This document shows, one piece after another, positions 6,805 to 8,277 of a DNA stretch of 8,277 bases. How positions within the stretch are numbered: position 1 is the first letter of the stretch; every line of letters begins with the position of its first letter. The stretch lies in the NCBI GenBank assembly GCA_934675095.1, contig CAKUPC010000059.1, forward strand, positions 1 to 8,277, written 5' to 3'. The position numbers were made by a program, and so were the translations under genes. Under the pieces are notes generated by a model that was given only the letters and a program-made list of their open reading frames with translations, had not been told where the DNA came from and made no database searches. Origin of the DNA: an uncultured Bacteroidales bacterium. GTDB lineage: Bacteria; Bacteroidota; Bacteroidia; Bacteroidales; UBA932.

Positions 6805-7431
6805 ATGAATATCGTTGTAAAACATCTGGACGGAACCTGTACCTGCAGGCCGGACACGACTTGGGAGCGTGAGAACAAGGATATATATGCGATTCCAGCA
6901 GTGAGCGCATACAGATACACGCCGGTTCTTTTTGTCCGCGTGAGCAAGGCCGGCAAATGCGTGGGCTACAAGTTCGCGTCACGCTACTATGACGGATTCA
7001 ATTTCGGAGTGCTGCTTTACGGCGGCCTTCCGGCCGGGACTGCCGTTGACGGTGAAGCCGCCGAGGACACATCGGAAACCGGTGCGACAACGGCAGAAGG
7101 CCTCCACTGGTCGTCCTGCCTCGACCACAGCTCAATACTCCCCTTCCCTCTCTACAATCCCGTGGTGCTCGAAAACGACGAGAACGAGTTCACTCTGAGG
7201 AAAAACGGAACTGTGCTGTTCAGCACCGAGGAAGGAAGCGCTGAGATGATAGAGAACGCCATCGCGGAAGCTTCCGAACTCGTCTCGCTGCGAATCGGCG
7301 ACATCATCGCCATTGAACTCCAGGAACCGCGTCCGCTGGTTGAAAGACCGTCCGACGACACTGAACAGGACTGCCTTCTGGTCGGCAACTTCCTCGAAAC
7401 GGAAACCTTCCGCCACCAGATAGTCTTCTGA
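6805..7431 (+). CDS. divergent fumarylacetoacetate hydrolase-like protein lacking metal ligands
   Basis: A 208-residue soluble protein with no signal peptide or membrane segment. Its order of motifs follows short FAH-family enzymes (FAHD1 / 2-hydroxyhepta-2,4-diene-1,7-dioate isomerase type). CRPDTTW (14-20) corresponds to the KPDSAL-like segment, FVRVSKAGKCVGYKFASRYY (43-62) to the VVRI-GKCI-RYYDA-VGIDFT segment, and SLRIGDIIAIE (161-171) to the LKIGDLIFTGTP segment. The family's metal-binding ExE before VVRI is replaced by Thr39-Pro-Val41. The Lys of the SKGFD-like loop is absent around WSSCLDHSS (102-110), where only Asp107 remains, and GTP is replaced by ELQEP. If the homology holds, the protein is unlikely to do FAH chemistry. 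The frame is intact, with no frameshift. The gene follows the exonuclease, separated by repeat copy 2. The family call is by eye from recalled motifs. Confidence 0.55.
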   Translation: MNIVVKHLDGTCTCRPDTTWERENKDIYAIPAVSAYRYTPVLFVRVSKAGKCVGYKFASRYYDGFNFGVLLYGGLPAGTAVDGEAAEDTSETGATTAEGLHWSSCLDHSSILPFPLYNPVVLENDENEFTLRKNGTVLFSTEEGSAEMIENAIAEASELVSLRIGDIIAIELQEPRPLVERPSDDTEQDCLLVGNFLETETFRHQIVF

Positions 7432-7437
7432 TTTGTG

Positions 7438-7471
7438 AAGATGAACCGCGAACGGCCCACTATTTCATCTT
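7438..7471. terminator. possible weak terminator between convergent genes
   Basis: An 8-bp inverted repeat, AAGATGAA (7438-7445) and TTCATCTT (7464-7471), encloses 18 nt that contain a small CCG-CGAA-CGG hairpin. It spans the 28-bp gap between the FAH-like stop and the GLUG-gene stop. The stem is AT-rich and there is no clear U tract, so terminator function is uncertain. Confidence 0.3.
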
Positions 7472-8277
7472 GATGTCCTGAGCGCCTTTGCTTTCATCCT
7501 TGCCGATGACAGGGAATGAGCCATCAACGTTGCTGCAGGAGCAGTTCTTTGTCTGGAAGACTCCGTAGGCATAGCCGCTGAAAATGCCCACAGCACCTGT
7601 TCCGACATCCGGGATGTTCTCCTCTATCTTGCCACCGAAATGGACTCTATCGTGATTACCTTCGGCATAGCCGTATGCGCCACCGACAAAATTGTTCTTC
7701 TTTCCGTGGACAGTGCCATAGGCGGAGCAGTTCCTGATCTCGCTGCCGGATCCGACAGTGCCCACAAGGCCTCCGACACGCACCTCATTTTCAGACGTGG
7801 AACTAATCTCGGCATAGGACGTACAGTCCCTGACATTTGCAAACGCCAATCCAGCCACGCCACCGACATGGAAATCGTTCACGCTCTCTGACAGATCCTG
7901 ACTGTTAATTGTAACAGAACCTCTTACGGTACAATTGGTTATAGTATTATCATGCTCATTATTGAAAGAAATATCCCCTATCAGCCCACCAGCTGCCACG
8001 GAGAAAGACTTCGAAGTTGATGCCGGAGCATTGACTGTCACATTGACATCCGCGCGACAGTTGATTATGCTGGGGTCACCGCTTCCTGCGATTCCTCCGG
8101 CGCAATATGCACTTGTCACTGATCCATCAATCCTGCAATCAATAATGTCGGTGAATGAAGTGAAACCGACAATGCCCCCGGCATCACGACCTCCGGTTTT
8201 TACATCAGCGTTCCTTATGGTAAGATTCCTTACAACCGATTTTTCCGTGGAGCTTGTACCGCTAAGCCAATAGAACA
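7460..8277 (-). CDS. GLUG-repeat surface protein, C-terminal part (partial)
   Basis: The frame is open to the window edge, so the start is outside; 271 codons are visible before the TAG at 7460-7462. An internal Met at 8117-8119 is not the likely start, because the repeat pattern continues upstream of it. The protein is built from GLUG-type repeats, each a glycine-rich strand followed by D/N-Cys and G-x-V: AGGIVG (visible residues 32-37), AGGIAG (59-64), AGGLIG (95-100), VGGVAG (137-142), VGGLVG (167-172), VGGAYG (197-202), with a degenerate seventh near 229-238. Cys residues recur in IIDC, IINC, ITNC, VRDC and IRNC. Such repeats form beta-helical rods in large secreted or cell-surface proteins, often adhesin-like, of gut Bacteroidetes and Firmicutes. 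Export signals and any lipobox would be upstream. No ligand or substrate can be inferred. Confidence 0.85.
   Translation of the reverse strand, partial: FYWLSGTSSTEKSVVRNLTIRNADVKTGGRDAGGIVGFTSFTDIIDCRIDGSVTSAYCAGGIAGSGDPSIINCRADVNVTVNAPASTSKSFSVAAGGLIGDISFNNEHDNTITNCTVRGSVTINSQDLSESVNDFHVGGVAGLAFANVRDCTSYAEISSTSENEVRVGGLVGTVGSGSEIRNCSAYGTVHGKKNNFVGGAYGYAEGNHDRVHFGGKIEENIPDVGTGAVGIFSGYAYGVFQTKNCSCSNVDGSFPVIGKDESKGAQDIKMK

Noticed and set aside
7640..8273. Plus-strand frames of 83 and 112 codons opposite the GLUG gene
   Set aside because: The minus-strand frame has clear periodic GLUG repeats; these frames show no motif.
1..8277. CRISPR array, tRNA, rRNA or insertion-sequence transposase
   Set aside because: No regularly spaced repeats, cloverleaf-like sequences, rRNA segments or transposase motifs were seen on either strand.

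Overview
The window looks like chromosomal DNA of a Bacteroidota bacterium, most likely order Bacteroidales. Three signs support this: a short (286-residue) primary sigma factor of the Bacteroidetes type, promoter-like motifs of the TTTG / TAnnTTTG class instead of -35/-10 boxes, and starts without clear Shine-Dalgarno sequences. Base composition is near balanced. A gut lineage is plausible, but the genus cannot be read from the sequence.

Layout. The left edge holds the 3' end of a plus-strand S9 (DPP-IV-like) peptidase gene. It converges on a minus-strand group, and a strong hairpin with A and T tracts serves as a shared terminator. The minus-strand group, read right to left, is a membrane-anchored HtrA/Deg protease with one PDZ domain, the housekeeping sigma factor rpoD 9 bp downstream, and argS about 100 bp further on with its own promoter-like motif. 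A 251-bp divergent spacer separates this group from the plus-strand genes: dnaN (sliding clamp), a DEDDh 3'-5' exonuclease with an ExoX-like C-terminal domain, and a 208-residue protein that resembles fumarylacetoacetate hydrolases but lacks their metal ligands. At the right edge is the 3' part of a minus-strand gene for a GLUG-repeat, probably surface-exposed, protein. It runs off the window.

The housekeeping core covers transcription initiation (rpoD), translation (argS), replication and proofreading or repair (dnaN plus exonuclease) and envelope quality control (htrA). The exonuclease beside the clamp gene fits a replication or repair role. The peptidase and GLUG protein are envelope or secreted functions.

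The most unusual signal is a pair of approximately 117-bp structured repeats, one immediately after dnaN and one immediately after the exonuclease gene. They share three identical blocks (13, 26 and 12 nt). The segments between and outside those blocks differ in sequence, yet in each copy they are complementary to each other. This covariation points to a selected fold, as RNA or as single-stranded DNA. Other items of note are the FAH-like protein without metal ligands, a 14-bp triple tandem repeat in front of its gene, and a 16-codon upstream ORF overlapping the dnaN start.
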